Shown piece after piece: positions 17,205 through 28,664 of a DNA stretch of 64,000 nt. Source of the DNA: Seminavis robusta (Eukaryota > Bacillariophyta > Bacillariophyceae > Naviculales > Naviculaceae). The notes beneath the pieces are model-generated. The model had not been told where the DNA came from, made no database searches, and was given only the letters and a program-made list of their open reading frames with translations. Within the stretch, counting starts at the first letter, position 1. The number at the start of each line of letters is the position of its first letter. The DNA lies in contig CAICTM010000184.1 of assembly GCA_903772945.1 (NCBI GenBank), positions 33,225-97,224 of the forward strand. Direction: 5' to 3'. The position numbers and the translations under genes were made by a program.

Positions 17205-18500
17205 ATGTTCCTGTTCAAGCAACCTCCAAATCTTCCTCGGTGTAGCCATCGCATCGTTCGCCTCACAGAATCTTTCCGAGGTAATCCCGCCGATACCGGT
17301 ATTAGCCAAGTGTCAAGTGAAGATGAGAGTAACCCCAATGGCTTTGTTTTGGACGCTCGTTCAGTCCAAACGATCGAGGATTTGTCATGGCTCTATCGCA
17401 CAGCACGAAAACACTCAACTTCGCAAGCCTTTCGAAAACCTGGCGGTCGGGTCGTGATCATACGTTCCTGCCCCACTCAAATAGAAGAACCCGAGTCCGT
17501 GGCCGCAAGTGAGGCAATCGTCGGCTTTGCCAAGTCTCTGGCCAAGGAGAACGGAACACGCGGTGCTACTGTCAACTTGATCCGAGATGCGACTCCTTTC
17601 AACGATGCAGAGAACGCCTTGGAGAAGCCATTGGAGTGGCTGCTGTCGCACCATAGCTGCTATGTGACAGGTCAGGAAATTGTGGTTTCTGCCAACCCTC
17701 GAATACCTGCTGAAATTGTGGAGAATCGCTCCATACTTATCAGCGGGGCAGCGGGTGGAATCGGGAGGGCCACTGCCAAATTCCTGAACACAGAGCAGCA
17801 ACCTTCTTCCAAGCTACTCCTTGTCGACCATCCTTCCACCCAGTCCAAACTGGATCAAGTAGCGGTTGATCTCCGTGCAACAGCACCACCACAACGACAA
17901 GTAGAGGTGCTCCCCTTGGATCTAACCCAAGCTGATGCAGGAGAGATCCTCGCCCAAGCAAGTGCCGATATTGGTGGTCTGGAACGTGTCATCCACGCTG
18001 CGGGGATTACACGGGACAAGACCTTGAAAAATATGGACTACGAATCAGCCTGGAAGCCTGTCTTGGAGGTCAACATGGGTGCAGCCTTCAAGATTGACCA
18101 TGCACTTCTTTCCACTCCAGGAGCTCTGCTGCCAACAACGACAGGCAATTGTGGTTCTTCCTTTGTATACTTTGGTTCTACTTCGGGAATATCGGGCAAT
18201 GCCGGTCAATCCAACTATGCAGCGTCCAAGTCTGGGTTGCTAGGCTATGCAGAGGCCATGGCCAAGAGGCACCCAGAGCATTCCTTTCGAGTGGTATCTC
18301 CTGGCTTTATTGATACCGATATGACTGGGAAGATGCCTTTTCTAGTTCGTATGGTTGCTTCCAAGCTCAATGCGCTCGGTCAGGCAGGAAAACCAGAAGA
18401 TGTGGCAGCAGCAGTTGCCTTCTTGTCCTCACCAGAAGCCACTGGTTTGGCGCCTGGTTTTCATCTTCGTGTGTGTGGCATGTTCATGGGAGGCAGGTAG
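17205..18500 (+). CDS. High-molecular-weight FabG (FabG4-like) 3-ketoacyl reductase
   Basis: A 431 aa short-chain dehydrogenase with an extra N-terminal domain. The C-terminal half is a complete SDR: cofactor loop GAAGGIGRA (181-189), HAAG (264-267), Asn290, Ser325, Tyr338 and Lys342 (YAASK), and PGFIDTDM. Residues about 45-165 form a second Rossmann-like region with no catalytic residues (GFVLDARSV, GGRVVIIRSCP, GFAKSLAKENG.RGATVNLI). This is the layout of bacterial HMW FabG (mycobacterial FabG4), which reduces 3-oxoacyl-CoA or -ACP thioesters and often works with a MaoC-type dehydratase. No such partner lies in the window. The first 30 residues are basic and Ser-rich and could guide it to mitochondria. 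The C-terminus ends MFMGGR, a little short of the usual G...V.GG end. Confidence 0.8.
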   Translation: MFLFKQPPNLPRCSHRIVRLTESFRGNPADTGISQVSSEDESNPNGFVLDARSVQTIEDLSWLYRTARKHSTSQAFRKPGGRVVIIRSCPTQIEEPESVAASEAIVGFAKSLAKENGTRGATVNLIRDATPFNDAENALEKPLEWLLSHHSCYVTGQEIVVSANPRIPAEIVENRSILISGAAGGIGRATAKFLNTEQQPSSKLLLVDHPSTQSKLDQVAVDLRATAPPQRQVEVLPLDLTQADAGEILAQASADIGGLERVIHAAGITRDKTLKNMDYESAWKPVLEVNMGAAFKIDHALLSTPGALLPTTTGNCGSSFVYFGSTSGISGNAGQSNYAASKSGLLGYAEAMAKRHPEHSFRVVSPGFIDTDMTGKMPFLVRMVASKLNALGQAGKPEDVAAAVAFLSSPEATGLAPGFHLRVCGMFMGGR

Positions 18501-18550
18501 ACGTACCGGTTACAGTAGCTACGTGACAGTAGACCATAACATTATTCTCA

Positions 18551-19040
18551 GACTCCTGCCGAAACCATGGAGGAGAATTGCTCCATACTTAGCTCTGGTT
18601 GCAGCATGTGGGATAGGAAGAGCCACTGCCAAATTCCCAAACACAGAGCAGCAACCTTCATGATTGACCAGGCGCTGCTTTCCACTCCAGAAGCTCTACT
18701 GCCAACAAGAACGACAAGCAATTGTGGTTCTTCCTTTGTATACTTACTTTAGGTCTACTTCGGTAATATCGGGCAATGCTGGTCAATCGAACTAAACAAC
18801 ATCCAAGTCCGGGTTGCTGGGCCATGCAGAGGCCACGGCCAAGAGGCACCCAGAGCATTCCTTTCGAGTGGTATCTCCTGGGTTAATATTGAAACCAATA
18901 TGAATCAAAAGATGCCTTTTCTGGTTTGTACGGTTGCTTCCAAGCTCTGGGTTGGGTCTAGCGCCTGGTTTTCATCTTCGGCCGTGTGTGTGTGTGTCAA
19001 GGTACATGTAGACATATAGCCACGTAACAGTAGACCATAC
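18551..19040 (+). pseudogene. Decayed tandem copy of the FabG-like gene
   Basis: This stretch aligns with the parent gene from codons near IPAEIVENRSILIS through to its 3' end. The part covering about residues 203-296 is deleted, and stops and frameshifts occur throughout (for example TGA right after the deletion). A near-identical short block (CGTGACAGTAGACCAT in one copy, CGTAACAGTAGACCAT in the other) lies just after both the parent (about 18522) and this copy (about 19020), so it arose as a tandem duplication that included the 3' flank. A short GT dinucleotide run has formed near 18988. Confidence 0.85.
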
Positions 19041-19951
19041 AGCGTAGTACTATGTCAAACAGAAGAACCTATCGATAGAAACGATCCGAGGTGGCTCAAG
19101 GGGAACACCACGAGGTTCCCCGTTGCGGGGCACCATGCTTGACTGATCGCCCTCCCCTGCAACCAACACGACCCTCAAGCTTCCTTCCGTGCATGAACTA
19201 GAAATTCACCAGGTGACCAGTCTCTCCTTCTAGCTAGCACTCTATCAGCTCTAGACCAATAGCAAGCTAGCCAGGATACTCGTAGCACTTGATTGAATCC
19301 AATCAATCGTTCGCTTCAAGTCTCGAACTGCGAAGGCGCGAAACAAAGCAAGACCCGTCAGCCACCTTTCTTTGTCCAAGTCCTGGTTCAAGCAACAACC
19401 AAAACTTTGTGCACTATTATTTTCACGCGGTCCCGTAAGGATCCCCATGAGGGCTCTCGGGATTGAATCATTCCCCTTTAGGCAACGGCTGGTACAAAAC
19501 GGAACGGAGTCAAAGTAACGCTCAAACAACCCTCAAAAAGACCAACTGTCATCGACCAACGACTGCGTCTTTTTTGTTGGCTTTTGGCTGTGCAATAGCT
19601 GGCCAGCACTGTCCACTTCTGTATTGGGTGACCATCACCAGTCGAAAGAGCCCAAGCAAGAGCTGACCCAAATTCTTTGACCCAGCTTGCAAGACAGGCA
19701 AGGCTTGATCGTCAGGTTTTTTGCTGGTGGTGTCTCCACAAAAGACAAGATCTCAGAGGCCCATTTTTGAGAAACAAGCCACCAAAAACAGCAACAAGCC
19801 ACAAGCACAAGAACCGCTCGAAGAAACAAAAACAGCAACCACCTGTACACACCACACCACCATTGCCAACGACGAGAAACATCCTCCTGTCACTTGCAAA
19901 GCAACGCGCGAACACAAAAAATCCGTTCCATCAATTCCATTTCGTTATAGC
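19041..19951. other. Intergenic and 5' region
   Basis: No gene is identified. The frame of the following gene stays open back to about 19721 but without an ATG. A 10-bp-type direct/inverted motif with CGTTGCGGGGCACCATGC lies near 19118. Otherwise nothing is recognised. Confidence 0.3.
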
Positions 19952-21229
19952 ATGATTTCTGTTGAAGATCCTCAAGGCATCATGACGACGCAAGAGAAAA
20001 AAGAACCCTCCGATCAGAGGCCATCGACACCGGAAACGCTTCCGGGTACTGTGAGCTCCTGCTCTCTGGAAGACATTGCTGCCTATCATACAGTAGTCGA
20101 TGACCATGACGCGAATGCCCCAAGCTCGGTTTGCCAACAACGAAAGTTGAGTGCTGCCATTGTCACAACCCCCGATGCCCTGCAACAACATGATTTCGTG
20201 GCGGGTCGACCCACGCTGAGCGTAAACGCCTTGACTAACCACAACCACACGGACAGACCGGCTCTTCCGCCCATCAATCATCGCCTTTCCATCTATGACA
20301 CCCCTCCGCCCAAGCCACCCTCGAGCAAACATCATCGAGGAGCCAGTACCAGTGTACCCAGGAGACACCGTGAAAGCAGCAACAAGGGCTCCACCACCAG
20401 TGTCACTTCTACCAAGAGCCTCACCCGCCAGAATAGCGCTCCTTCCTATGCAACGTATGGAAGTCTCCTCAACGACCCTCACGGTCTTCGGGTCGATGCC
20501 TGGGCCGAACCACCTGCCAGCAACTACAATGTCCGTGGCATTACCTACATGCATGACCGGAATAAGGTGCCCTCGGAAGAAGCACTCTTTTCCTTGCTCA
20601 CCGTCGATGTGGTACACACAGCCGACGGTCGTCCCATTATGGAAGGACTCTGTAATCACCCCAATGAACGCATCCAGCGTGCCCTCCGACGAGAAAAAGA
20701 GACTGGGATCAAGGAACTCCCCGATTTTATCTTTGCCGTTAATTTGGCCATTCCCGGCCCGCCCTTTTATCACATCATGGTCTATATGGGTTGCGACGAT
20801 GTGGACGCCTTACGAGATACCGATACTCCCGTGGGAAAGTTGACCAACCCATTCTTTTTTGGGCCCTCGGATGACTTTCGAGACAGCGCTTTCAAGTTGA
20901 TTCCCAGAATTGTCGATGGAAACTTTGTCGTCAAAAAGGCTGTGGGTTCCAAACCCACCATTCTAGGGCGCAAGTTGAAGCAGCATTACATTCGAAGTCC
21001 CCGCTTCTTGGAATTGATTGTCGATATCGAAAGTGACAGTATTGCCAAAAAGGTTGTCTCGCTAAGCGTAAGCTACGCCAAGACCATCATCACAGACATG
21101 ATGTTTGTCCTGGAAGCAGACAACATCGAAACACTTCCGGAACGCATCCTGGGTGGTGTGCGACTCAAGAATATCGACTTGAAGAAGGTGGATGGACAGC
21201 GCAAAGTACAACGCTACAACAAGAAATAA
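19952..21229 (+). CDS. EDR2_C (DUF1336) domain protein
   Basis: A 425 aa protein from ATG 19952. The N-terminal 165 residues are low-complexity Pro/Ser/Thr/His. The C-terminal ~245 residues match the EDR2 C-terminal domain in order: NVRGITYMHDRNKVPSEE, a strand-rich VDVV segment, LPDFIFAVNLAIPGPPFYHIMVYMG, FFGPSDDFRDSAFKLIPRIVDGNFVVKKAVGSKPTILGRKL, YIRSPRFLELIVDIESDSIAKKVVSL, and LPERILGGVRL. In plants EDR2 adds PH and START domains and binds phosphatidylinositol-4-phosphate; here the C-terminal domain stands alone, as in many protists. No membrane segment or signal peptide is seen. The role is probably lipid-linked, but the ligand is unknown. Confidence 0.85.
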   Translation: MISVEDPQGIMTTQEKKEPSDQRPSTPETLPGTVSSCSLEDIAAYHTVVDDHDANAPSSVCQQRKLSAAIVTTPDALQQHDFVAGRPTLSVNALTNHNHTDRPALPPINHRLSIYDTPPPKPPSSKHHRGASTSVPRRHRESSNKGSTTSVTSTKSLTRQNSAPSYATYGSLLNDPHGLRVDAWAEPPASNYNVRGITYMHDRNKVPSEEALFSLLTVDVVHTADGRPIMEGLCNHPNERIQRALRREKETGIKELPDFIFAVNLAIPGPPFYHIMVYMGCDDVDALRDTDTPVGKLTNPFFFGPSDDFRDSAFKLIPRIVDGNFVVKKAVGSKPTILGRKLKQHYIRSPRFLELIVDIESDSIAKKVVSLSVSYAKTIITDMMFVLEADNIETLPERILGGVRLKNIDLKKVDGQRKVQRYNKK

Positions 21230-22209
21230 ACAATGACGGGGGCACGGCACAAAGCAACAGGGGGCCCTTGCATTGATTGCAACCAGGAAAGGACAAGAAA
21301 GAAGTTTTTCGACAACATCATCATGTACGTTTCATATCTTTTTTGAAAAAGGTGGGAGCCAAGAGATGGAGAGCAAATAATGGACCAGTTCACAACGCAC
21401 ATTCTTGGTACTAGTAGTCCCACCAAATGAGTTTCCGGTATCCACACGCCGGTGTGCACGTAGCATTCAACTTTAATAATAAGATCATAGACTGAAAGAA
21501 ATCGAATCAGTAGGGTAGTTGATATGGGGGGTTTAGAGCAGGGAAATTATCTACGGAAGCCAGCCGGGGCCAGGCTTGAGCAAAGAACAGTCAAAATTCA
21601 GGACTAGGTTCTGTGGGATCAGGCAAGAAACTGAGGACCATTACGGGGGGCAAAGGGTTTAGCTTTGCGGGATCCACGGAGACATAAATGGGTAGCTTTC
21701 ACAAGGGCAACTGAGATACGGGTCTGCAGGATGAACATCATTTGAGAGTAGGAAAATTGAGTTTTGGAGGCAGTAGCAGAAGCAAGGCGTTGTACCGTAG
21801 TTGATTGAATCGAATCGTCTACTAAAACCTAGAGACAGCTCGCGAGCTAAGATTGCGAGTTGGTGCACACTTCTCGCGCGGCTTCAAGAGAAAGCTACCG
21901 AAGGAGGGTGGCTCATGCTTCACGGAGACATGACAGTCACAAGGCTCTGGAGGCCCGTTCTCGACCCTGTGAAAAGTGAAGAACTACGCCTGGGACAACA
22001 AAAAAGACCAAACTTAACTTAAAGATCCAAATCCACCGGGAAGCGGTGATCAAGAAAAGGCGCAGGGCTACCTACTTGAGCTTCTTAGAATTGGTCATGC
22101 TCAGGTGGATGGATGGCAGAAGATACCAGAGAGAGCGTGTTTTCTCCAGCATAAACAATAGCCTTGTCTATCAAAGACATTGTAAATGACAGCCACAACA
22201 AAACATAAT
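21230..22209. other. Convergent intergenic region
   Basis: The region lies between two genes that end toward each other. A short GATTGAATCGAATCG motif occurs near 21801. No coding content is recognised. Confidence 0.4.
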
Positions 22210-23850
22210 CTACCAATCAATGTCCGTGCAGGCTACCAGTAGCATGGCCACAACGCACCATGACGAATGGATGGCGCGGCTTCTTGTCATGTTGCATAAC
22301 AAACCAGAAAAGGACAATGCTGCCAGCTTGGGGTGCGACATGAAGGTATCAATTGCGTAAGCTGTGAAACAAGAGGAGAAACACTTAAGTCAGCACGATT
22401 TTCCCAATGAACGACGTCAAGAACTCGACAGGCATAACTTACGCAACGCGCAAAAGGTACTGTTTTGTTGCAATAGAATGGCCAGGAAGAGGACAAGAGG
22501 AGAAAGTGAGTTTGCCATCTCACGCAATCGATATCGCAGCCCGACAGTCGTCGTTAACCTACGCATAAACTTGGGCAATGTAGAAGGAAAAGGTGAACTT
22601 GGCAGGTAGAATCTTTTTGAAGCGCAATGTGTGCAAGAACATGGCAATGGCCACAGTTCCAGTGTTGAGTAAATGAAGACCCTGCATAAAGCGCATGTTC
22701 TCGGGCTTGATCAATCCGAGGAAAAGCATAAAGTTGAGGTGGAACCCCAGAAAGTACTTGGCCCAGAGATAGAAAATTTTGATCATTGTTGTCCCTATTT
22801 GATAAAACCTCTCAAGATTTGCACTTCTTGTCTTCTCTCTGCTACCGGCGTCCTTTAGACGTGTAGTAGGGAACCACGGTCGTATCAAGACAAATGGGTA
22901 GAAGACCATGGTGAATTCTGCAATTCTTCCACCAATGTTGGATTGCAAAACCTCTCGCAACGCATTGTTGTTGTAAACCGCCCCAAACACGCAGAATACA
23001 TTGAAGCAAATGTTCTCATGGAGAAAGTCTCTAGACATAACTCCTTTATCAGAATAGTAGCCTGCATCCTTTAGGTTGGGTAGAACTCTGAACGAGAAGT
23101 AGGCAGAGTAACCCTGGATTACTCCTGCAATAGGCAGACGAAACAAATGATTAATACTGCAGATCCGACGTAATAATTCACGGAGGGCAAACACACAAAG
23201 CACATACCATTAAGAGCCACGGTGTGTGGAACAAAACTAAACTCTCCTGCTCCTTCGTAGTTTGTAATGAACTCTACCCAAGCCAAGGAGTATTGGATCA
23301 GGAAGCATAGACCCATGTAACGGTGCATTTTGTGTCGTGTGGATCTCTGTCCTGTCCAGAGGCCAGCGGACATGGGTTTGCCAATCAACACCCAAAGAAT
23401 AGAACCTGACACGATTGTAACCAAAGCTGCTCGAAGATATTCGTCTGGCTCCCTAAACTCTCCAGTTGCCGCTGACCACATGAGGTCCCTTTCGTATTCG
23501 AGTAGATTCTTCACTGTCCTCAGGGATGTTGTGATCGAATCCCACCAACTGTACACGGTGTCCATTGTGTACATTCCACTGCAGCCCTCCAACAAGCCAA
23601 TCAAGATAATCGACACCCAGAAGCTACCGGGGATTCGACTTCGATCTTCCAAGCTCAACCTCTTCTTTACGCCATCGTCCCCAATGACTTCCGATGGTTC
23701 ATTGCCTTTGGCGCTATCCGCATTGGTGGGACAGTCCGGCAAAGAGCTGTCCGAAGCACTGGACTCTTCAGATGCTGTGTTCAGCGGGTGCTCTTCAACC
23801 TTGAGGGTAGCATCGTGACTCTCTTCAACAGTTGTCATCTTGGGCGCCAT
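22210..23850 (-). CDS. Multipass membrane protein, family member A (4 exons, 17-nt microexon)
   Basis: Exons 23208-23850, 22563-23124, 22443-22459 and 22210-22361 join in phase to 457 aa. The family is not recognised. It has two sister genes here (25445-26986 and 36221-37776). Shared marks are RIPGSFWVSIILIGLLEGCSGMY, GLWTGQR..RHKMHRYMG, YSAYFS..VLP....AGYYSDKGV, LERFYQIGTTMIKIFYLWAKYFLGFH, FLHTLRFKKILPA.FTFS.Y..Q.YATF and a C-terminal TDIDW. Nine or ten hydrophobic segments are likely, with a charged, acidic N-terminal tail of about 75 residues. In the sisters the last exon is 169 nt. Here it is split by an 81-nt intron into 17 nt (encoding ATFCAL plus one base of Pro) and 152 nt; the two add up to exactly 169. 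Confidence 0.8.
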
Positions 23851-24599
23851 GGTTAAATAATGCTACCCACTCGATCTTTCTCCTTTGCACCACGATATCA
23901 AGAACATCCAGAGCAGACAACCGATGCGACACCGGCCAGATACCAAAGCTACCACCTGAAACCAAAGATGATAAAAGTGGTGTTGTCGTCGTTCAATGTC
24001 TGCCAAGCGTGACGGCTTCGCTTGATATTTTTCCGGGTATAATCATTCACACGGTGGCCGTTAGATCTAGGTTGCTCTTTGTTGGCGGTAAACATCCTTG
24101 GTCTCCCTCCGAGCTTGCCCATCCCCTTTGCTTGCGTGGCCGCCTCGTTGATCCTGCAAAATATACAGTAGGGTTCTGGGTCCAGTACTGGGCCAGGAAT
24201 ACTTCGTTCTGTGCTGGACTGGCCACCGGTACAATGTACCGGAGACGTGCCGCAATTTTGCTGTAATTATGTTGAAAACAGGATTTATTATAAATAGGTG
24301 TCTCCAAAAGGGTAAGATTTTGAAACCTGTACTAGTGTACATTAGGATTTTGAAACTTTCCTTTATCTAAAATTGATGTCGATTCTGAAGCCCCAGAGAT
24401 TATTTCAACTCCTACTATATTACCAGGTAGTACTCTACAACTGGAAACAGGACTGCTTCGTAATACTATGAACCTTGCTTATAGAAGGGTTTCAAATCCT
24501 TACCGGTACCCAATTAGGGAATTTGGAACGAACACTTTGGTACTACGAGTACTAGTACGGTCTGTCTACAATATGGGCTGGATCGGACGCTCAGATGAA
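23851..24599. other. Intergenic region
   Basis: No gene is recognised. It leads into a reverse-transcriptase remnant. Several ACCGGTA and ACTAGTAC palindromes are scattered here. Confidence 0.35.
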
Positions 24600-24907
24600 A
24601 CTACAGTAGCTAGTAGGCAGAATGGGCTGTTGCCATCCAAGCAATGTGGACACTTCACCCCCTTTGTTGTTTCTGCTGATGGCCTCTTTGGTGCCGAAGC
24701 TACTGCTGTTCTCCAACGGCTCTCCCAGCTTTTGGCCCACAAGTGGTCCAAGCCCTACTCTGTGGTCCGCGCTTTCATATCTGCGAGGTTGAGCATAGCA
24801 CTCTCTTGCGCAGCTACCATGTGCACTGTTTGAGAGGCTCTCATATTCCCGCTATCAAGCTTTCCAAGCGTTGGGATGACCGAGGTGCCCTCGATCTCTT
24901 CTGCTAG
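24600..24907 (+). pseudogene. C-terminal remnant of a retroelement reverse transcriptase
   Basis: The translation reads QCGHFTPFVVSADGLFG..., AVLQRLSQLLAHKWSKPYS..., ARLSIAL, and then after a +1/-1 frame change near 24805 HCLRGSHIPAIK, GALDLF and a stop at 24905-24907. Algal and protist non-LTR-type reverse transcriptases end this way (FSPFVVSTDGL...LA.K....Y..V....ARMS.A..RAT..CLRGSR.P...L.LF). Only the last ~100 residues remain and they are out of frame, so this is a dead fragment. The catalytic domain is absent. Confidence 0.6.
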
Positions 24908-25444
24908 TCTTACTCCCTGGATCCTCCCTGCCCCCCAGCTTGCATCCCCTCCCTCTTTGGTTTTGCTGCTGCTCTGCTCAATTCGATGGATCGTTCGGCT
25001 CGTGGTCGTGCATCCTGCCCCCCCCCCCTCTCTGCAACCCATCCTCTCCCATAGTTCCCTCTCTAACCCATAGGAACGCCGGTTGTTCCCTTCGACGCTA
25101 GTTGATGAAGTGTTTGCCTTACCACCTCCATGTATTGATGATTGGATGGAGGTCCAACTTGGATGGGGATCCAGCTTTGCTCCCCCAGTACCCCATTCAA
25201 CTTTCTTCTACACTACACACTCCTAAGCTGCAACCTGAAGGTACGGATCGCACTTCCTGAAGCAAGACACTACCTCTGTTTCAAAGCCTTCTACTAAGCC
25301 AGACCTCTAGAGGCCAAACGATAAACTCACAAGCCAGCAAACCCCACCCACTCCAGACGTTGCTTGCTGCGTCTTCTGAAAACACAAACAATCCTTAAAA
25401 ATGCAAAACACAGGAACTATTTCGACAGCAACGCTGATTCATTG
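24908..25444. other. Intergenic region
   Basis: No gene is recognised. A cytosine run occurs at about 25018-25029. The region may be the 3' tail of the retroelement remnant, but no poly(A) or target duplication is evident. Confidence 0.3.
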
Positions 25445-26986
25445 TTACCAATCAATATCACCATATTCCAGCAACAGCATAGATCCAAAACACCAAACAG
25501 CATGAATCTTTCGGTTCCGTGTAAAGTTGAGGAGGAATCCTGCCAAGGTGACCAGGCACAGCTTCGGATGCATCACAAAAAGATTGAGAACATAGGGCAC
25601 TGCCGAAAATGTGCTGTTGGACGGGAAACAAAAGTAAGCAACAGGATCCAACCTGTTGATTTGATTCGCGCACCAGAACTTACGCATAGATTAGAAACAG
25701 GTACAAAGAGAATGTGAACAAGGGAGGGAGAATCTTCTTGAATCGAAGTGTGTGAAGAAACACTCCAAGGGAGCATGTTCCCAGATTGAGAAGGAATACA
25801 CCATGGACAATCTTCATATTTTGTGGCTCAATAAGGTCCAGATATATCATATACTGGATGTGAAAGCCAAGAAAGTACTTTGCCCACAAATAAAAGATCT
25901 TGACCATTCTTGTTCCAATTTGGTAGAAGCGTTCCAAGTCTGATGAGCGGGAATTCTTCTGCCGGGATGTTGACTTGCTAAAGCTTGTCAGCGGGAAGAA
26001 TGGGCGAATCAACACATATGGAAAGAAGACATACAACAATTCGGCGAGCTTCCCGGGTAGATTGGATCTCATACACTCACGTCGGCCACTATCATAGTAT
26101 GTTGAGGCCATAAAGCACAACAACTGAAAGTAGACGTTCTCATGAACAAAATCTCTGGTTAAGACTCCTTTGTCCGAGTAGTACCCTGCATCCTCGCCTT
26201 TGGGCAGAACCCTGAAGGAAAAGTAGGCTGAATATGCTTGTACAATGCCTGTTTGTCAAGGCAGCAGCATTACATGAGATGATGGCTGTGCAATACCTTC
26301 CTTGGCTTCTATCTAAACAATAGCAGGAATGAATGTCGCCAAAGGTTCTTACCATTGATTGCCAGCGAGTTGGTCAACAGGCTCAGTGTGCCATCGTTCT
26401 TATAGTCTGTCATGAACTCCACAACGGCTAGAGCATATTGTATAATGAATAGAAGTCCCATGTAACGGTGCACTTTATGCCTGATTGCTCTGTGTGTCCA
26501 CACTCCCGCTCGAAAAGGAACCCAAACAAAAACACAAATCCAGGATGCCACAACTGCAGTGACCCCTGCTGCGATGAGGTATTCTTTTGTGCCTCGAAGA
26601 TTCCCCTCATAGACCGAGGTCATCAGATCTTTTGTATACTCCAGAACGTTATTCATCATTTGCAAAGAAGTGGTGACAGAAGACCAACAATTCTGCAGAG
26701 ATTCGATGCTGTATATGCCACTGCTTGCTTGATTCAGAATAATGATCAGGACTGTAACGAAGAAACTGCTTGGAATTTTGCCTCGCTCCTGCAAACTCTC
26801 GACAGTTTTCTTGGTTTCCACCACACTCTCATTACCAGAGGCTCCAACTGTCTTGGTTGGGGCCACTGGCACTGGCATGGCAGCAGGTTCGGACTCGTCC
26901 GAACTTGAATCTGTGTACTCCTTTTTCTCTGGCAGATCTTCCTTTGGACCAAGGGTCTTTCCCATGTTGGGCACAGCAGATTTCAT
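25445..26986 (-). CDS. Multipass membrane protein, family member B (3 exons)
   Basis: Exons 26353-26986, 25684-26248 and 25445-25613 give 455 aa. Intron phases (1 and 2) and positions equal those of the sister gene at 36221, and exons 2 and 3 have exactly the same lengths there (565 and 169 nt). The N-terminal tail has the LGPKEDLPEKKEYTDSSSDESE acidic motif also seen in member C. Hydrophobic segments, the HKVHRYMG motif, the AGYYSDKGVL segment, the FLHTLRFKKILP motif and the ending GDIDW all match. The function is unknown; a transporter or membrane enzyme is possible, but no catalytic signature is visible. It is closer to member C than to member A. Confidence 0.8.
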
Positions 26987-28664
26987 GGTGATCTCACTAA
27001 AAATCTTTGAGCTCTTTTTGTGTCTGTGTTTGATGGAGTGTTTGGTCCAGAGGAAGTTCTATGGATCACATTTCGGTGCGTTGTGCTGTGCAAGAGAGCG
27101 TCCGCTCACACAGCTTTTTCTTTTTTTCTGTAGTGGGGGTGGCGGGACGCGCTAATAAACGAGAAGCCAGTTCTGGCAAACCTGGATGGCAGTGAGGCTT
27201 CTCAAACCAAACGGAGTTGCGGAGAATGGGCTTTTACTCTAGAGGTAGTGCATTTCCTTTTTGTCAAACTGCGAGTTTGATCTTCGATTTTGAGTTTTGC
27301 TACAAAGCACGTCATTTTGCGTGGAGCCTTCTCTAGCTAGATTTTGCCTTCCGCATTCTTCAAGTTTCAGTCATCTTCTCAAAAATGAAATTGATCCTGC
27401 AAGCACGGAAAACAGGATTTCCCGCAACTCCATGCATGTGGAGTCTTCAATCTCCAGACGTTATCCAGGTTTAAGGGGTGGTTGAATGGATCGGTCGAGG
27501 GAATGTTTAGGAGAAGCCGCAAAAAAGTAACTGTTGTAGATTGTACCAGGGCAGGACGTGGACTACCGGTAACCGTACTCCTGGGATGAGAGGATTAAAA
27601 CCATTGGGAGCTGGTGCGCAGCATGCCCATGACTATGGCGGCAGCTGGGAGGTGTAAAAGAGCAACATGCTAAGTCCAAAGATTCTTGCAAACAGCAACT
27701 GAACGCTGCAGCCAGAGTCTACGTCCGGAATGTAATTGGAAATGACAACAGAATAAAAACAACACAGCCATGTAGCGAATCATGCAGGAGAACCACCGGT
27801 CAGATTTTCTTCTCAGAGATAGAATCGCCAGGTTTAGTCTCACTTGGCCATCAATATTTCGAGGAGGATTCCCGTGGAGAGGTTTCAAACCACTGTCCTG
27901 CAAACTCAAGGAACCGACATGATAGTGGCTGCGGCTTGCGATGATGTTGTCCCAAATCTGTGGTGAAAATCAAAGGGCACGCGTAGATCCACAAAGATTG
28001 CCAAGGAATTGGAAGAATGTCCCTTGATCTAGACTACCTTCACTAACCCCACTACCAGTAGCGTGGATCCTTCATAGTTAGCTAGGATCAGGTCCATAGT
28101 AGCCAGGACATGATCCTGGAGTTTGGTTCCCTTTGTTGCAATGAGGAATAGCATCACAGCACATCTAGCTGCCGGTAGTAGATGGACCCAAGGTCGCAAC
28201 AAAAGGAAGGAATGATGATGAGGCGGGAACTGTTGGGGAGCTGAAAAGTACTTTAGGATCTCAGAGGAACTGAGTCACAGTTCTCAGGCCATCCACGGGT
28301 ACCGTACCACGTAGTCTACAATATGTATTAGTACGGTAGCCTTACGAAAGTAGTTGCGGTAAGATACAGTACCAGGTACCATCGCTTCTGTATGACAAGC
28401 TACGAGCTAACTGGTACCAGTAGCGAGTCGTAGTAGCAGGATGCAAGGATCCGATAGATTCGGTTCTGCGAAACGAGTGCCAAGCAAGTCTATCGGAAGG
28501 GTCCAAAACTCGATACAGTCCTGCCTCCTCCTCCGAGATCTTACTCCATTGATTGCCGCCGCTCCCCAAAACCAATCTTTGTCTCACAATCTTCAAATCG
28601 AGCAAAACAAAATCTCCAAAAGAAAGCTTCCTCCAGCTCACAAAACCTTTGAAAACTGAATACA
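26987..28664. other. Divergent intergenic region of 1.7 kb
   Basis: It holds the promoters of membrane family member B (minus) and the SLC1-type carrier (plus). No gene is recognised in six frames. Short frames at 27297 and 27670 have no family features. The last ~200 bases before 28665 look like a 5' UTR. Confidence 0.35.

Noticed and set aside
20295-20843. 182-aa frame and 280-aa antisense frame over the EDR2_C gene
   Set aside because: Both are shadows of the frame that encodes the conserved domain.
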